Origin: Flavobacterium sp. H122
GTDB taxonomy: Bacteria > Bacteroidota > Bacteroidia > Flavobacteriales > Flavobacteriaceae
Length of the DNA: 64,000 nucleotides
Direction of reading: 5' to 3'
Assembly: GCF_004959765.1 (NCBI RefSeq)
Contig: NZ_SJZD01000005.1
Location: 49,542-113,541, forward strand
How positions within the stretch are numbered: the stretch's first letter is position 1; every line of letters starts with the position of its first letter. The translations under genes and the position numbers were made by a program. The notes beneath the pieces were generated by a model that saw nothing but the letters and a program-made list of their open reading frames with translations, had not been told where the DNA came from and did not search any database. This document shows, one piece after another, positions 25,540 to 35,375 of this stretch.

Positions 25540-25917
25540 TTAAAAAAAACTTTTAATAATCTGTAATCCCAAATAAGTCATTCCGAAACCTAAAACAATA
25601 CTCAACGCAGTATATAAAAAGGCCGTTCCAATTTGGTTGTTTTGAATCAATTGTATGTTTTCATTTGAAAAAGCAGAAAAAGTGGTATAGCCACCGCAAA
25701 TCCCCGTTATTAAAAAGAATTTCAAATCCTGTGAAGAACCGGTTTGCTTTTCAAAATAACCGAAGAAAACCCCAATAAGGAAGCACCCCACTACATTCGC
25801 CACGAATGTCCCCAATGGAAAATTTCCTAATTGAAATTTAGTAAAAAAAAGCGAGGTTAAGTAACGTAAAACGCTGCCTAACCCACCACCTAATGCTATA
25901 TAAAAGATTGTTTTCAA
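25540..25917 (-). CDS. crcB: Fluoride channel CrcB/FluC
   Basis: 125 residues, four helices. Motifs G-G-G-L-G-S-V-L-R-Y-L (about 9-19), N-V-V-G-C-F-L-I-G-V (about 41-50) and G-I-C-G-G-Y-T-T-F-S-A-F-S-N-E (about 72-86) are the FluC signature; such proteins export fluoride as dual-topology dimers. The start is TTG at 25917, overlapping the stop of the upstream gene by 4 bases, so the pair is translationally coupled. Confidence 0.93.
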   Translation of the reverse strand: MKTIFYIALGGGLGSVLRYLTSLFFTKFQLGNFPLGTFVANVVGCFLIGVFFGYFEKQTGSSQDLKFFLITGICGGYTTFSAFSNENIQLIQNNQIGTAFLYTALSIVLGFGMTYLGLQIIKSFF

Positions 25918-28334
25918 TTATTTTTCTTCCTAATCAGATAAATTCCGCCTCCTATCAAGCCCAACATCAATACAAAACTTACTAACGAGATCATACCTCC
26001 TGTTTTCACCACCTGCGGTTCAAACTTGAATTCAATTGTATGTTTTCCAGCTGGAATCGGTAATCCTCGTAAAACATAATCAACTCTATAATGTGGTGTT
26101 AATTTACCATCTATATAAGCATTCCATCCTTTACTATAATGCATTTCAGAGAAAACTGCAAAACCATTTTTCGGATTAATTGACTCATACGACATTTCAT
26201 TAGGTTGATAATTCTTCAAAATTATTTTTGAATTTTCATTTGAGATATGGTCTGCACCTTTAAAATCCTGTCCTTCTTCAGCTAATGTATTAATTACAGC
26301 AACTTCTTTGGAATTAAATTTATCTAAGGATTTCATCTCTTCATCAGCTGAATCAACGAACTTAATAGATTTCACAAACCAGGCATTACCATTAGCTTGC
26401 GAGTTTTGCATTGGTAATTGTTCTCCCTTTTCATTTTTCTGAATCAAATACTTAACATTAAGCATATTCAAAACTTCAATGTTATTTTTAGCAATTTGAT
26501 AATCAAACAATTCCTGCATTCTTTTTGGCTTGGCGGCATGGTAACCTCCAATAGATTTATGGAAATACGATGCACGGGAATCACTCATCACATTTGGAGA
26601 AACTTCAAAGACTCTGTAATGTGATTTGTCCTGTAAGATCATTTCATCAAAAGGAGCCATAACAAAAGGAGAGTCAGCCTCTGAAGCACTTACGAAGTCC
26701 GATGCGTTAACATAATTTTTATCTATTAGGAACAAATCAGCAATCATCAAAAGACCAATAACAATTACTCCTACTTTTTCTGAAACTGTATTTTTTATGG
26801 CTAAAAACAAAGTCCCAAAGGCAAGAACAATCAATAACATTGAACGCAACAAATCAGCTGTATATAATGACTTTCTGTCCTCTTTCAGAGCATTGATAAA
26901 TTCCGGACCGTAAGAATCCAATAAATAACCATCCCCGGAACCTGCAAAACTGAACATTGATTTAACCAGCAATAGAACAACTAAAATACCTAAACTTACT
27001 GCAGCCGATTTCAATAAACCTGATTTTCTCTCAACCTCATCAGCTTTAAAAAAGCTTTGCAAACCTAAAATTGCCAATACCGGCATACATAGTTCCAGCA
27101 CAACCTGAATTGAAGACACTGCTCTGAACTTGTTGTACATTGGTACGTAATTAATAAAGAAATCGGTGAGTAAAGGGAAATTTTTACCCCAAGACAATAC
27201 TAACGAAACTATTGCACCTGCTAAAAAAGCATATTTGATTTTGCGTTTATCCACAAAAAATGCCAATACTGCCAAAAAGAAGACAACAGCCCCTATATAG
27301 GCCGGAGCCGCTACTATAGGCTGGTCACCCCAGTATGTAGGCAAACCTTTCACAATTTCTTTCGCTTGGTCTTCCGGTACTTGCTGAGAAATTGCAAACT
27401 CATATAATGCAGATTTAGTTCCTACGTTTTCACTGTTTGAACCTCCAAAAATTCTTGGTGATATCAAATTGAAACTTTCAGCCAAACCATAACTATATTC
27501 AGTGATATAATCATATGTCATCGATGTATTGGACTCGCTTTTCTTTCCATCCGGAGTAAAAGTCAATTCACTTTTACCACGGGTACTTTCTTTAGCGTAT
27601 TCCTGCGTAGCCAATATTCCGGTCGCATTTACTCCTATTGCAACCATTCCGGCAATAAGAAAAATTCCAAAGCTGTAAATCAATTCTTTTAAGTCGTTCT
27701 CTTTGATTGCTTTATAAACAAAATACGCTGTCAGCACCAATAAAAAAATTAACAGATAATATGTCATTTGGAAGTGATTGGCATTCAATTCCAAAGCTGC
27801 TGCAACCATAGTCAGTAAACCTCCAACAATCCATCTTTTTTGATAGACCATTATAGCTCCTGCAACCACCATTGGCATATAAGCTATCGCATGCGCCTTG
27901 GCATTATGTCCAACACCAAGAATAATAATCAAATAAGTGGATAATCCAAAAGCCAAAGCTCCAAAAAAAGCTTTAAGAGGCTTTATTTTTAAGGCTAAAA
28001 GCAAAATATAAAATCCTAAGAAATATAAAAACAGATAGTCAGCCGGACGGGGTAAAAAACGTAAAACGGCATCTATTTTTTTGATATAATTATGCGGATA
28101 CTGAGCTCCTAACTGGTAAGTCGGCATTCCCCCGAAAGAGCTGTTGCTCCAATAGGTTTCCTCACCTGTTTTTTCTCTGTAATCTATCGCTTCTTTAGCA
28201 GTAGCTTTGTACTGGACAATATCAGACTGCAGAATTTTTTTACCGCTTAAAACCGGGTAAAAATAAACAAGAGAAATCAGCACAAAACCTAAAACGGCCA
28301 GTGCATGCGGGTAAAAACGTTTTAATTTATCCAT
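25914..28334 (-). CDS. YfhO-family multispanning membrane protein
   Basis: 806 residues. Family signs: F-P-V-L-S-G-K near 27-33, the S-N-S-S-F-G-G-M-P-T-Y-Q segment (about 63-74) and the C-terminal soluble domain with Y-S-K-G-W-N-A-Y-I-D-G-K (about 733-744). About a dozen helices are in the first two thirds; a periplasmic beta-domain precedes the last helix. In Bacillus and Listeria YfhO takes part in sugar modification of teichoic acids; the role in Bacteroidota is unknown. Paired with crcB. Confidence 0.85.
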   Translation of the reverse strand: MDKLKRFYPHALAVLGFVLISLVYFYPVLSGKKILQSDIVQYKATAKEAIDYREKTGEETYWSNSSFGGMPTYQLGAQYPHNYIKKIDAVLRFLPRPADYLFLYFLGFYILLLALKIKPLKAFFGALAFGLSTYLIIILGVGHNAKAHAIAYMPMVVAGAIMVYQKRWIVGGLLTMVAAALELNANHFQMTYYLLIFLLVLTAYFVYKAIKENDLKELIYSFGIFLIAGMVAIGVNATGILATQEYAKESTRGKSELTFTPDGKKSESNTSMTYDYITEYSYGLAESFNLISPRIFGGSNSENVGTKSALYEFAISQQVPEDQAKEIVKGLPTYWGDQPIVAAPAYIGAVVFFLAVLAFFVDKRKIKYAFLAGAIVSLVLSWGKNFPLLTDFFINYVPMYNKFRAVSSIQVVLELCMPVLAILGLQSFFKADEVERKSGLLKSAAVSLGILVVLLLVKSMFSFAGSGDGYLLDSYGPEFINALKEDRKSLYTADLLRSMLLIVLAFGTLFLAIKNTVSEKVGVIVIGLLMIADLFLIDKNYVNASDFVSASEADSPFVMAPFDEMILQDKSHYRVFEVSPNVMSDSRASYFHKSIGGYHAAKPKRMQELFDYQIAKNNIEVLNMLNVKYLIQKNEKGEQLPMQNSQANGNAWFVKSIKFVDSADEEMKSLDKFNSKEVAVINTLAEEGQDFKGADHISNENSKIILKNYQPNEMSYESINPKNGFAVFSEMHYSKGWNAYIDGKLTPHYRVDYVLRGLPIPAGKHTIEFKFEPQVVKTGGMISLVSFVLMLGLIGGGIYLIRKKNN

Positions 28335-28429
28335 AAAAAGTATAGCTGGTCTAAAATAAGGCGTGAAGATAACTAAATTTTGGATTTTAGTTATCAGATT
28401 TTAGATTTTTGAATTGTGGTTGCGGTAAA

Positions 28430-28705
28430 TTACTCTTTCACTTCTTCGTAATCTACATATTCCCCAACTTGTTTTGTGGGTTTTTTGAAGTCACGCTGTG
28501 TTTTTTCCTGAGTATAAGTATCGCTTGCGGCTGATTGATTGAAATTTCCCTGCTGGTATTGACGGTTAAAATTATCCTGTGCTTTATCCATTACCTTTTT
28601 CATCAAAATAGGCATGAAAATTCTGGATAAAATTTTAACCAAATAGTAAAATCCTATTATATAAACAATGGTTTTAAACAATCCTTGAAATGAAGCTTCC
28701 TGCAT
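28430..28705 (-). CDS. DUF4834-family small protein
   Basis: 91 residues. One hydrophobic helix at about 10-32 followed by a polar, Gln-rich tail ending G-E-Y-V-D-Y-E-E-V-K-E, the shape of DUF4834 proteins of Flavobacteriia. Located 95 bases upstream of the YfhO gene on the same strand. Function unknown. Confidence 0.75.
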   Translation of the reverse strand: MQEASFQGLFKTIVYIIGFYYLVKILSRIFMPILMKKVMDKAQDNFNRQYQQGNFNQSAASDTYTQEKTQRDFKKPTKQVGEYVDYEEVKE

Positions 28706-28861
28706 TTTTTATTTTTTCATCAAAAATAATCATTATTCACTTTACGTTTTATATGTTTTAACTTTATTTTTAACAGAATTCAAGCTGTAAGAATTTATCA
28801 TCCAAGCCGGATAAACAAATAAAATATAAGCCCTGATTCTTTTAAAAATAAGAAAAAACAT

Positions 28862-28869
28862 TACATTTG
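28862..28869 (+). promoter_or_regulatory. Candidate -7 element
   Basis: TACATTTG fits TAnnTTTG, 20 bases before the ATG at 28890 of the transporter-like gene. Confidence 0.4.
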
Positions 28870-28889
28870 AAACTAACAAATCAATCCTA

Positions 28890-29960
28890 ATGAAATTACT
28901 TAAACCTCTGTTTTTATTATTTTTATTATCAACAAATTCAGTAATCAAAGCACAGTTTACTGATGAGATCAACTCAAACCGTCCGGGGAATTCGATGGGC
29001 GCCTATTCTGTTGGAAAAACTGTCTTTCAATTGGAATCAGGAGTTAACTATATAAACGAATCGCACAACACCTCTGATTATGATGTAAGCGGATTTGGGT
29101 TAGACCTAACAGCCCGTTATGGATTTTGGAAAGAACAATTTGAAGTTTCACTGGATCTCCAGTTCCAGAAAGATAAATACTCAACCGATCTTTTTGAAAC
29201 CGACCGCAGCGGTCTAAAACAAACCACTTTAGGCGCTAAATATCTTTTTTACGATCCTTATTATAAAAAGAAAGAGGAAAAACCAAACATTTACAGCTGG
29301 AGAGCCAATCATAAGTTCAGATGGAAATCATTAATTCCTGCCATTTCAGGATATGTAGCTGTTAATTATCTGATGAAAAATGACTATTATACTAAAAACT
29401 TAAGCGGTTTTAGTCCGAAAGTGGTTTTAATTACTCAAAATCACTTTACACATAAATGGGCATTGGTCACAAATATTATTGCTGATAAAATTGCTACTGA
29501 CGGATTTAATTACGGAGCTATAGCTACTGTTACTTATGGTATAAATGAAAAATGGAGCGCCATGCTTGAAGGAAGGATTATTAAAGATGACTTTAATGAT
29601 GATCCTACCTTTACAACCGGAGCTACTTATTTGCTTAAAGAAAACCTGCAGCTTGATTTTGTTATAAATAAAAATATAGAAAACGAACCTTCTCACTTTT
29701 CAGGTGGTCTGGGCGTTTCATGGCGTTTTGATAAAAGACACGAAGACCCTGCAATTAAAGAAGGAAAAGAAGTAAAAAGTGATAAAAAATCGAGAAAAGA
29801 CAAATCGAAAAACGGAGTTTTATCAGAAGAAGAATTAGAAAAAGAAGCCAAAAAAGCTGAAAAGAGAAAAAGAAAAAACAAGTCTGAAGAAATAGAACCA
29901 TCTGAAAAGCCTGTTGAAGAAAAGAAAAAACGTGTGGATGATTTAGAAACAGGAGAATAA
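28890..29960 (+). CDS. Putative outer-membrane transporter-like protein with charged tail
   Basis: 356 residues. A signal peptide ends at K-A-Q (about 22). The barrel-type part (about 25-275) opens with E-I-N-S-N-R-P-G-N-S, alternates strand patterns and ends G-L-G-V-S-W-R-F-D, matching the meta-pathway-phenol-degradation-like family. The last about 80 residues are very rich in Lys and Glu and likely periplasmic or disordered. The next gene begins 10 bases after its stop. Confidence 0.75.
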   Translation: MKLLKPLFLLFLLSTNSVIKAQFTDEINSNRPGNSMGAYSVGKTVFQLESGVNYINESHNTSDYDVSGFGLDLTARYGFWKEQFEVSLDLQFQKDKYSTDLFETDRSGLKQTTLGAKYLFYDPYYKKKEEKPNIYSWRANHKFRWKSLIPAISGYVAVNYLMKNDYYTKNLSGFSPKVVLITQNHFTHKWALVTNIIADKIATDGFNYGAIATVTYGINEKWSAMLEGRIIKDDFNDDPTFTTGATYLLKENLQLDFVINKNIENEPSHFSGGLGVSWRFDKRHEDPAIKEGKEVKSDKKSRKDKSKNGVLSEEELEKEAKKAEKRKRKNKSEEIEPSEKPVEEKKKRVDDLETGE

Positions 29961-29970
29961 TTTTTTTATA

Positions 29971-31089
29971 ATGATTACAATTGTAGAAGCTAACAACAAG
30001 AAACTTTTAAAAGAATACGTAACGTTTCCTTTTAAACTATATAAAGACAACAACTATTGGGTACCGCCCTTAATCAGTGACGAGCTGGCAACATTCAATA
30101 AAGACGAAAATCCTGCTTTTAAAAGTGCCGAGGCTTATTTCTATCTGGCTTACAAAAACAATGAAGTTGTTGGCCGTATCAGCGCTATTATCAACTGGGA
30201 CGAAGTAAATCAATTAGGAAAAAAGAAAGTCCGTTTTGGCTGGTTTGATGCGATTGATGACATAGAAGTAACAAAAGCTTTACTTGAAAAAGTATATGAT
30301 TTGGGTAAGAAACACAATATGGAGCAAGTGGAAGGCCCAATGGGTTTCACCAATCTTGATAAAGTAGGATGCCTTACCGAAGGTTTTGACCAGTTAAGCA
30401 CAGCTATTGGCTGGTATAACCACCCATATTATGCATCGCATTTTGAGCAGTTGGGTTTTCAGGTTGAAAAAAAATATATTGAAAGTGAATTTTCTTTTGA
30501 TGGAGTAACTCATGAACCTATTAAAAAAGCTGCCGACTTAATAAAAGCACGTTATGGTCTTAAACCAATAGGTTTTAAATCTACCAAAGAAATAGTTCCT
30601 TATGTTGACCGGATGTTTGAATTGTTTAACGAAACATATTCAAAACTTCAATCTTTTGTTGCGGTAAGCAAAACACAAATAGATTATTTCAAAAAGAAAT
30701 ACATTCCTTTTGTAAACCCCGAATACATTAAATTTATCGAAGACAAAGATGGCAATATAATTGCTTTTGCCATAGTAATGCCTAATTATGCACAGGCACA
30801 GCAACAAATAAAAGGAAAGTTATTCCCGTTTGGCTTTTTAAAAATGTTAAATGCGAAGAAAAACAGTAAAGAAGCGGTTTTCTATCTGATAGGTGTTTTA
30901 CCGGAATATCAAAGCAAAGGCGTTACAGCTGTAATTTTTGAAGAATATTACAGAATTTTTGAGCAAAAAGGAATAAAAAAATGTATCAGGACACCTGAAC
31001 TGGAAGAAAATAATGCCATCCATAATTTATGGAAAAACTTCAATCCAATAATTACAAAACGCAGATGTACTTTCAGTAAACCTTTATAA
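29971..31089 (+). CDS. GNAT-like N-acetyltransferase-type protein, ~370 residues
   Basis: 372 residues. N terminus K-L-L-K-E-Y-V-T-F-P-F-K-L-Y-K and D-N-N-Y-W-V-P-P-L (about 27-35) and the segment G-P-M-G-F-T-N-L-D-K-V-G-C-L resemble a Bacteroidota GNAT-superfamily group without known substrate. G-V-L-P-E-Y-Q-S-K-G-V-T (about 310-321) is the acetyl-CoA loop. Some databases call it a GTP cyclohydrolase, but no such motif is seen. It pairs with the transporter-like gene. Confidence 0.7.
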   Translation: MITIVEANNKKLLKEYVTFPFKLYKDNNYWVPPLISDELATFNKDENPAFKSAEAYFYLAYKNNEVVGRISAIINWDEVNQLGKKKVRFGWFDAIDDIEVTKALLEKVYDLGKKHNMEQVEGPMGFTNLDKVGCLTEGFDQLSTAIGWYNHPYYASHFEQLGFQVEKKYIESEFSFDGVTHEPIKKAADLIKARYGLKPIGFKSTKEIVPYVDRMFELFNETYSKLQSFVAVSKTQIDYFKKKYIPFVNPEYIKFIEDKDGNIIAFAIVMPNYAQAQQQIKGKLFPFGFLKMLNAKKNSKEAVFYLIGVLPEYQSKGVTAVIFEEYYRIFEQKGIKKCIRTPELEENNAIHNLWKNFNPIITKRRCTFSKPL

Positions 31090-31091
31090 AT

Positions 31092-31126
31092 AAAAAATCC
31101 TCATCAAAAAAGATGAGGATTTTTTT
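31092..31126 (+). terminator. Bidirectional terminator between convergent genes
   Basis: A 14-bp stem of AAAAAATCCTCATC and GATGAGGATTTTTT with an A6 loop, T-rich on both strands. It separates the GNAT-like gene from the oxoamine synthase. Confidence 0.9.
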
Positions 31127-31143
31127 ATAGTTTTCAATCTTAA

Positions 31144-32403
31144 TTAAGAAACGTTTTCCACATTTGCATCAGCAAGCGCTTTGTAAGTACCGTTTGACAA
31201 TTTCTCACGGATTGCCTCAAAAGCTGACAATGTTTCGTCAATATCAGCAATTGTATGTGAAGCTGTTGGAATCATGCGCAATAAAATAATTCCTTTTGGA
31301 ATAACCGGATACACAACGATTGATAAGAAAATATTATAATTCTCTCTTAAATCATTTACCATTACCATTGCTTCAGGAATAGAACCCTCAAGATAAACAG
31401 GAGTCACACATGTATTAGTATCGCCAATATTAAAACCTCTTGATTTTAATCCGTTTTGTAGATAATTTACGTTTTCCCATAGTTTGTTTTTCAACTCCGG
31501 CATAGTACGAAGCATTTCCAAACGCTTTAAAGCACCTACAGTGAAAATCATTGGTAACGATTTAGCGAACATTTGAGAACGTAAATTGTATTTCAAATAA
31601 TCAATTACATCCTTGTCACCCGCCACAAAAGCACCAATACTTGCCATAGATTTAGCAAAAGTAGAGAAGTAAACATCAATACCGTCCTGACATCCCTGCT
31701 CCTCACCTGCTCCGGCACCGGTTTTACCCAAAGTACCAAATCCGTGAGCGTCGTCTACCAACAAACGGAATTTATATTTTTTCTTAAGCTCAACAATTTC
31801 TTTTAATTTTCCCTGCTGCCCTCTCATCCCGAAAACACCTTCAGTGATAACTAAAATACCACCTCCAAGTTCTTCGGCCATTTTTGTAGCACGCTGTAAG
31901 TTTTTCTCTAAACTTGCAACGTCATTATGTTTATACGTAAAACGTTTACCCATATGAAGACGCACACCATCAATAATACATCCGTGTCCGTCAACATCAT
32001 AAACAATAACATCATTTTTAGTTACAAGAGCATCAATAATAGAAACCATTCCCTGGTAACCAAAATTCAATAAATAGGCAGCTTCTTTACCTACAAAACT
32101 TGCCAATTCATTTTGCAATTGCTCATGTAATGTAGTATGACCGCTCATCATACGCGCACCCATAGGGTAAGCAGCACCGTATTGCGCAGCAGCTTCCGCG
32201 TCAACTTTTCTAACTTCAGGGTGGTTTGCCAATCCTAAATAATCATTAATTGACCAGTTTAAGATTTCTTTACCATGAAACTTCATTCTAGGTCCAAGTT
32301 CACCTTCTAGTTTCGGGAAAACATAATAACCTTCAGCTTGAGAAGCCCATTTTCCTAATGGACCTTTATTGTTTTGAATTCTTTCGAATAAATCTTTTAC
32401 CAT
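31144..32403 (-). CDS. Alpha-oxoamine synthase (serine palmitoyltransferase- or cysteate-type)
   Basis: 419 residues, PLP-dependent. Ring-stacking H140 (D-V-D-G-H), Asp in V-D-D-A-H-G-F-G (D217 D218 H220) and PLP lysine K251 in S-T-F-A-K-S-M-A. The S-x-N-D-Y-L-G-L pattern at 51-58 and length fit the family of serine palmitoyltransferase, KBL and BioF. In Flavobacteriia this protein usually condenses serine or cysteate with an acyl group for sphingolipid or sulfonolipid synthesis; I cannot decide between those by sequence. A BioF role is less likely because no biotin genes are near. Confidence 0.8.
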   Translation of the reverse strand: MVKDLFERIQNNKGPLGKWASQAEGYYVFPKLEGELGPRMKFHGKEILNWSINDYLGLANHPEVRKVDAEAAAQYGAAYPMGARMMSGHTTLHEQLQNELASFVGKEAAYLLNFGYQGMVSIIDALVTKNDVIVYDVDGHGCIIDGVRLHMGKRFTYKHNDVASLEKNLQRATKMAEELGGGILVITEGVFGMRGQQGKLKEIVELKKKYKFRLLVDDAHGFGTLGKTGAGAGEEQGCQDGIDVYFSTFAKSMASIGAFVAGDKDVIDYLKYNLRSQMFAKSLPMIFTVGALKRLEMLRTMPELKNKLWENVNYLQNGLKSRGFNIGDTNTCVTPVYLEGSIPEAMVMVNDLRENYNIFLSIVVYPVIPKGIILLRMIPTASHTIADIDETLSAFEAIREKLSNGTYKALADANVENVS

Positions 32404-32426
32404 TTTAAATAGGATTTAAATCGAGG

Positions 32427-32434
32427 CAAAATTA
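32427..32434 (-). promoter_or_regulatory. Candidate -7 element of the oxoamine synthase
   Basis: On the - strand TAATTTTG fits TAnnTTTG, 24 bases before the ATG. Confidence 0.4.
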
Positions 32435-32517
32435 TAAATTAAAATAAATTAACTATCATTATTTTAGATATATATTTTAAAAAAATAACTATTTTTAGAC
32501 TGCATTAACATACCGCT

Positions 32518-33801
32518 ATGTCTAAACAAATTTTACGGGAACTCCCTGAATTGATTTCCAAAAATGTTATTACCGAGGAAATTGCCCAAAACATTAAAAA
32601 TTATTACCAAAATAAACCAAATGAAAGCCCTAACAGGTTATTTGTGATTTTTGGAATAATAGGAGCTCTTCTGGGCGGGCTTGGAGTAATATTAATTCTC
32701 GCACACAATTGGGATGGCTTTTCTGTAGCTACAAAAACAACAATTTCATTTATACCATTATTACTGGGTCAAACAGCATGTTTTTACACTTTGCTTAAAA
32801 AATCTGATTCACAAACCTGGCGGGAATCGAGTGCGGCTTTTTTACTTTTTGCTATTGCAGCCACGATTTCCCTGACAGCTCAGGTGTATAATTTACCCGA
32901 TAATTTTGATGGTTTTTTATTAACCTGGATAATCCTGGCACTGCCTTTAATTTACATCATCAATTCCTCATTTGTTTCTTTACTGACTATTGCAGGAATT
33001 ACATGGTATTACTGTGTGGTCAATTATGGTTACCCCAAAGCTCAGGAATGGTACCACTGGGGATTACTGCTGTTTATTCTTCCGCATTATTACTATTTAT
33101 TAAAAAACAATCCTAAATCCAACTTCACACGATTTCATCATTGGTTTTTTGTGGCAGCATTATTAATTATGCTTCCCTCGGTTTCATATAAAAGCAACAC
33201 GTTTACAATAATAGGCTTTTCAGCTTTGTTAAGCATTTTTTATTTCATTGGAAAAATAAATTTCTTCAATCAACTAAACCAATTCAGAAATGCTTATTGG
33301 CTCATTGGGAAAATTGGAATCTTATTACTGATTTTCATTTTCAGTTTTAAAGATCTCTGGGAAGAGATTCAGGGCAAAACCGAAAATATTTTCGGATTGG
33401 ACTCGATAATATACTCAGCATTAGCTGTAATCGCAGTTTCTTTTCTTATTAACCAAATTAAAAAAGAAAACCTTTCAGTCATTAACCCAATTGCTTTTGG
33501 TTTTATATTATTTGCACTCCTGTATTTCTTCCGCAATAAAACAGAAACTTATGCATTAGCAGCATTTGCCAATATCTTTATTCTGTTGACAGGAATTTAT
33601 GAAATTAAAAAAGGAGCTGATTCAGACAATATTTACAAACTAAACATGGGATTATCAACAATAACTTTATTAATTATCTGCCGGTTTTTTGACACCGAAA
33701 TGAGTTTTGTTGTAAGAGGGCTTCTCTTCCTTGTTATTGGAATTGGTTTTTTCGCCATGAACTATTATTTAATAAAAAAAAGAAGTCATGATAAAAAATA
33801 A
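32518..33801 (+). CDS. DUF2157-domain membrane protein
   Basis: 427 residues. A soluble N terminus (1-40) with R-E-L-P-E-L-I-S-K-N-V-I leads into about a dozen hydrophobic helices; F-G-I-I-G-A-L-L-G-G-L-G-V-I-L (about 45-59) and A-H-N-W-D are the DUF2157 signature. It overlaps the next frame by 14 bases, and both proteins commonly occur together. Function unknown. Confidence 0.85.
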   Translation: MSKQILRELPELISKNVITEEIAQNIKNYYQNKPNESPNRLFVIFGIIGALLGGLGVILILAHNWDGFSVATKTTISFIPLLLGQTACFYTLLKKSDSQTWRESSAAFLLFAIAATISLTAQVYNLPDNFDGFLLTWIILALPLIYIINSSFVSLLTIAGITWYYCVVNYGYPKAQEWYHWGLLLFILPHYYYLLKNNPKSNFTRFHHWFFVAALLIMLPSVSYKSNTFTIIGFSALLSIFYFIGKINFFNQLNQFRNAYWLIGKIGILLLIFIFSFKDLWEEIQGKTENIFGLDSIIYSALAVIAVSFLINQIKKENLSVINPIAFGFILFALLYFFRNKTETYALAAFANIFILLTGIYEIKKGADSDNIYKLNMGLSTITLLIICRFFDTEMSFVVRGLLFLVIGIGFFAMNYYLIKKRSHDKK

Positions 33802-34366
33802 AAAACTGTTGTATGCAGCATTTGGAATTTTAATACTGGTCCAGCTGGCAATTCCTTTTCAAATGATAAGAAGCAACAACGATATCCTAGAAAACGGAAA
33901 AACATTCAAATTCAAATGCATCCCATTTGATCCATACGATGCTTTCAGAGGCAAGTACATTGATTTAAGTTTTGATATAAACACTGCATATTCAGACAAA
34001 AAAATAGATGTTTCAAAAGATGTATATGCTGTTTTAGAAAATGACAAGGATGGCTTTGTAAAAGTCAAGAGAATTACAACCAGTATTCCTCCTGAACCGA
34101 ATTCTTACCTTAAAGTCAAAGCTTCTTCTCAATACGAATATAACGGTAAAACTCAGGTTTCGATAGAATTGCCTTTCAACAGATTTTACATGAACGAATA
34201 CAAAGCGCCAATAGCTGAAAAAGTGTACAATGCAATTAGCCGCGATCAAACTAAAAACATCTATGCAGAAATTGCCATAAAAGATGGCCAAGGTGTGATT
34301 AAGGATGTAATTATTGATTCAATACCCATAAAAGATTATATAAAAAAAAGCAGCCTTAAGTTTTAA
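33788..34366 (+). CDS. GDYXXLXY-type membrane-anchored protein
   Basis: 192 residues. An N-terminal helix (about 6-25) anchors it. The P-F-D-P-Y-D-A-F-R-G-K-Y-I-D-L segment (about 47-61) is the family's signature region, with Lys in place of the Asp of the G-D-Y consensus. A second box is E-L-P-F-N-R-F-Y (about 125-132). Translationally coupled to the DUF2157 gene. Its stop lies in the upstream arm of the terminator. Confidence 0.8.
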   Translation: MIKNKKLLYAAFGILILVQLAIPFQMIRSNNDILENGKTFKFKCIPFDPYDAFRGKYIDLSFDINTAYSDKKIDVSKDVYAVLENDKDGFVKVKRITTSIPPEPNSYLKVKASSQYEYNGKTQVSIELPFNRFYMNEYKAPIAEKVYNAISRDQTKNIYAEIAIKDGQGVIKDVIIDSIPIKDYIKKSSLKF

Positions 34367-34378
34367 GACTGCTTTTTT
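34344..34378 (+). terminator. Bidirectional terminator between convergent genes
   Basis: Outer stem AAAAAAGCAG / CTGCTTTTTT with an inner CTTAA / TTAAG pairing. It overlaps the end of the GDYXXLXY frame and also faces trxB. Confidence 0.85.
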
Positions 34379-34396
34379 CAATTCTGATTCTCTTTA

Positions 34397-35347
34397 TTAA
34401 TGTTCTTTAGCCGCTAAATAACGTTCAGCATCCAGCGCAGCCATACATCCAGTTCCCGCCGCAGTAATTGCCTGACGGTATACATGATCCGCAGCATCTC
34501 CAGCAACAAATACTCCGGGAACATTTGTTTTTGAAGTTCCAGGTGTGTTTACAATATAACCTGTCTCATCAAGAGTGATATACTCTTTGAAAATATCAGT
34601 ATTTGGTTTATGACCAATGGCTACAAAGAAACCAGTTGCAGGAATTTCTCTTTTCTCACCAGTAGCTCTATCAACAACTCTTACACCTGTAACCACTTGA
34701 CCATCTCCTAAAACCTCATCAGTTTCAGTATGCATTAAAATTTCAATATTTTCTGTTTTACGAACACGTGCTTCCATAATCTTAGAAGCCCTGAATTGTT
34801 CGCTGCGCACCAACATAGTTACTTTTTTACACATTTTAGCCAAATAATGTGCTTCTTCACATGCACTGTCACCGGCACCTACAATAACTACTTCCTGATT
34901 ACGGTAAAAGAATCCGTCGCAAACCGCACAAGCAGAAACTCCCCCGCCCATATTCAAATAATGCTGTTCTGAAGGCAAACCTAAATACTTAGCTGAAGCT
35001 CCTGTTGATATAATTACAGTTTCACAATGAATTTCTTTTGTATCATTAATCCAAACTTTATGAATATCACCGGAAAAATCAACTTTAGTAGCCCATCCGT
35101 CACGGACATCAGTTCCAAAACGTTTTGCCTGTTCCTGCAGCTGCACCATCATTTCCGGTCCCGTAACACCATCCGGATAACCGGGAAAATTTTCCACTTC
35201 ATTAGTTGTAGTCAATTGTCCTCCAGGCTGTGTACCTTGATATAAAACCGGAAACATATTAGCTCTGGCTGCATAAATTGCCGCAGTATACCCTGCAGGA
35301 CCAGAACCTATTATCAAACATTTTACTTTTTCTATAGTATCTGACAT
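34397..35347 (-). CDS. trxB: Thioredoxin-disulfide reductase
   Basis: 316 residues from the ATG at 35347 (M-S-D-T-I-E-K-V); the frame runs further upstream but those codons are not family-like. FAD motif G-S-G-P-A-G-Y, redox pair C140-A-V-C143, NADPH motif G-A-G-D-S-A and G-D-A-A-D near the end. It passes electrons from NADPH to thioredoxin. A TAnnTTTG box lies 21 bases upstream. Confidence 0.95.
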   Translation of the reverse strand: MSDTIEKVKCLIIGSGPAGYTAAIYAARANMFPVLYQGTQPGGQLTTTNEVENFPGYPDGVTGPEMMVQLQEQAKRFGTDVRDGWATKVDFSGDIHKVWINDTKEIHCETVIISTGASAKYLGLPSEQHYLNMGGGVSACAVCDGFFYRNQEVVIVGAGDSACEEAHYLAKMCKKVTMLVRSEQFRASKIMEARVRKTENIEILMHTETDEVLGDGQVVTGVRVVDRATGEKREIPATGFFVAIGHKPNTDIFKEYITLDETGYIVNTPGTSKTNVPGVFVAGDAADHVYRQAITAAGTGCMAALDAERYLAAKEH

Positions 35348-35367
35348 AAATTTTAATTTTTTCAGCC

Positions 35368-35375
35368 CAAAAATA
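35368..35375 (-). promoter_or_regulatory. Candidate -7 element of trxB
   Basis: On the - strand TATTTTTG, a TAnnTTTG match 21 bases before the chosen ATG. It supports that start over the longer frame. Confidence 0.45.

Noticed and set aside
29971..31089. GTP cyclohydrolase annotation for the GNAT-like protein
   Set aside because: No cyclohydrolase motif is present; the C-terminal part carries a GNAT acetyl-CoA loop.
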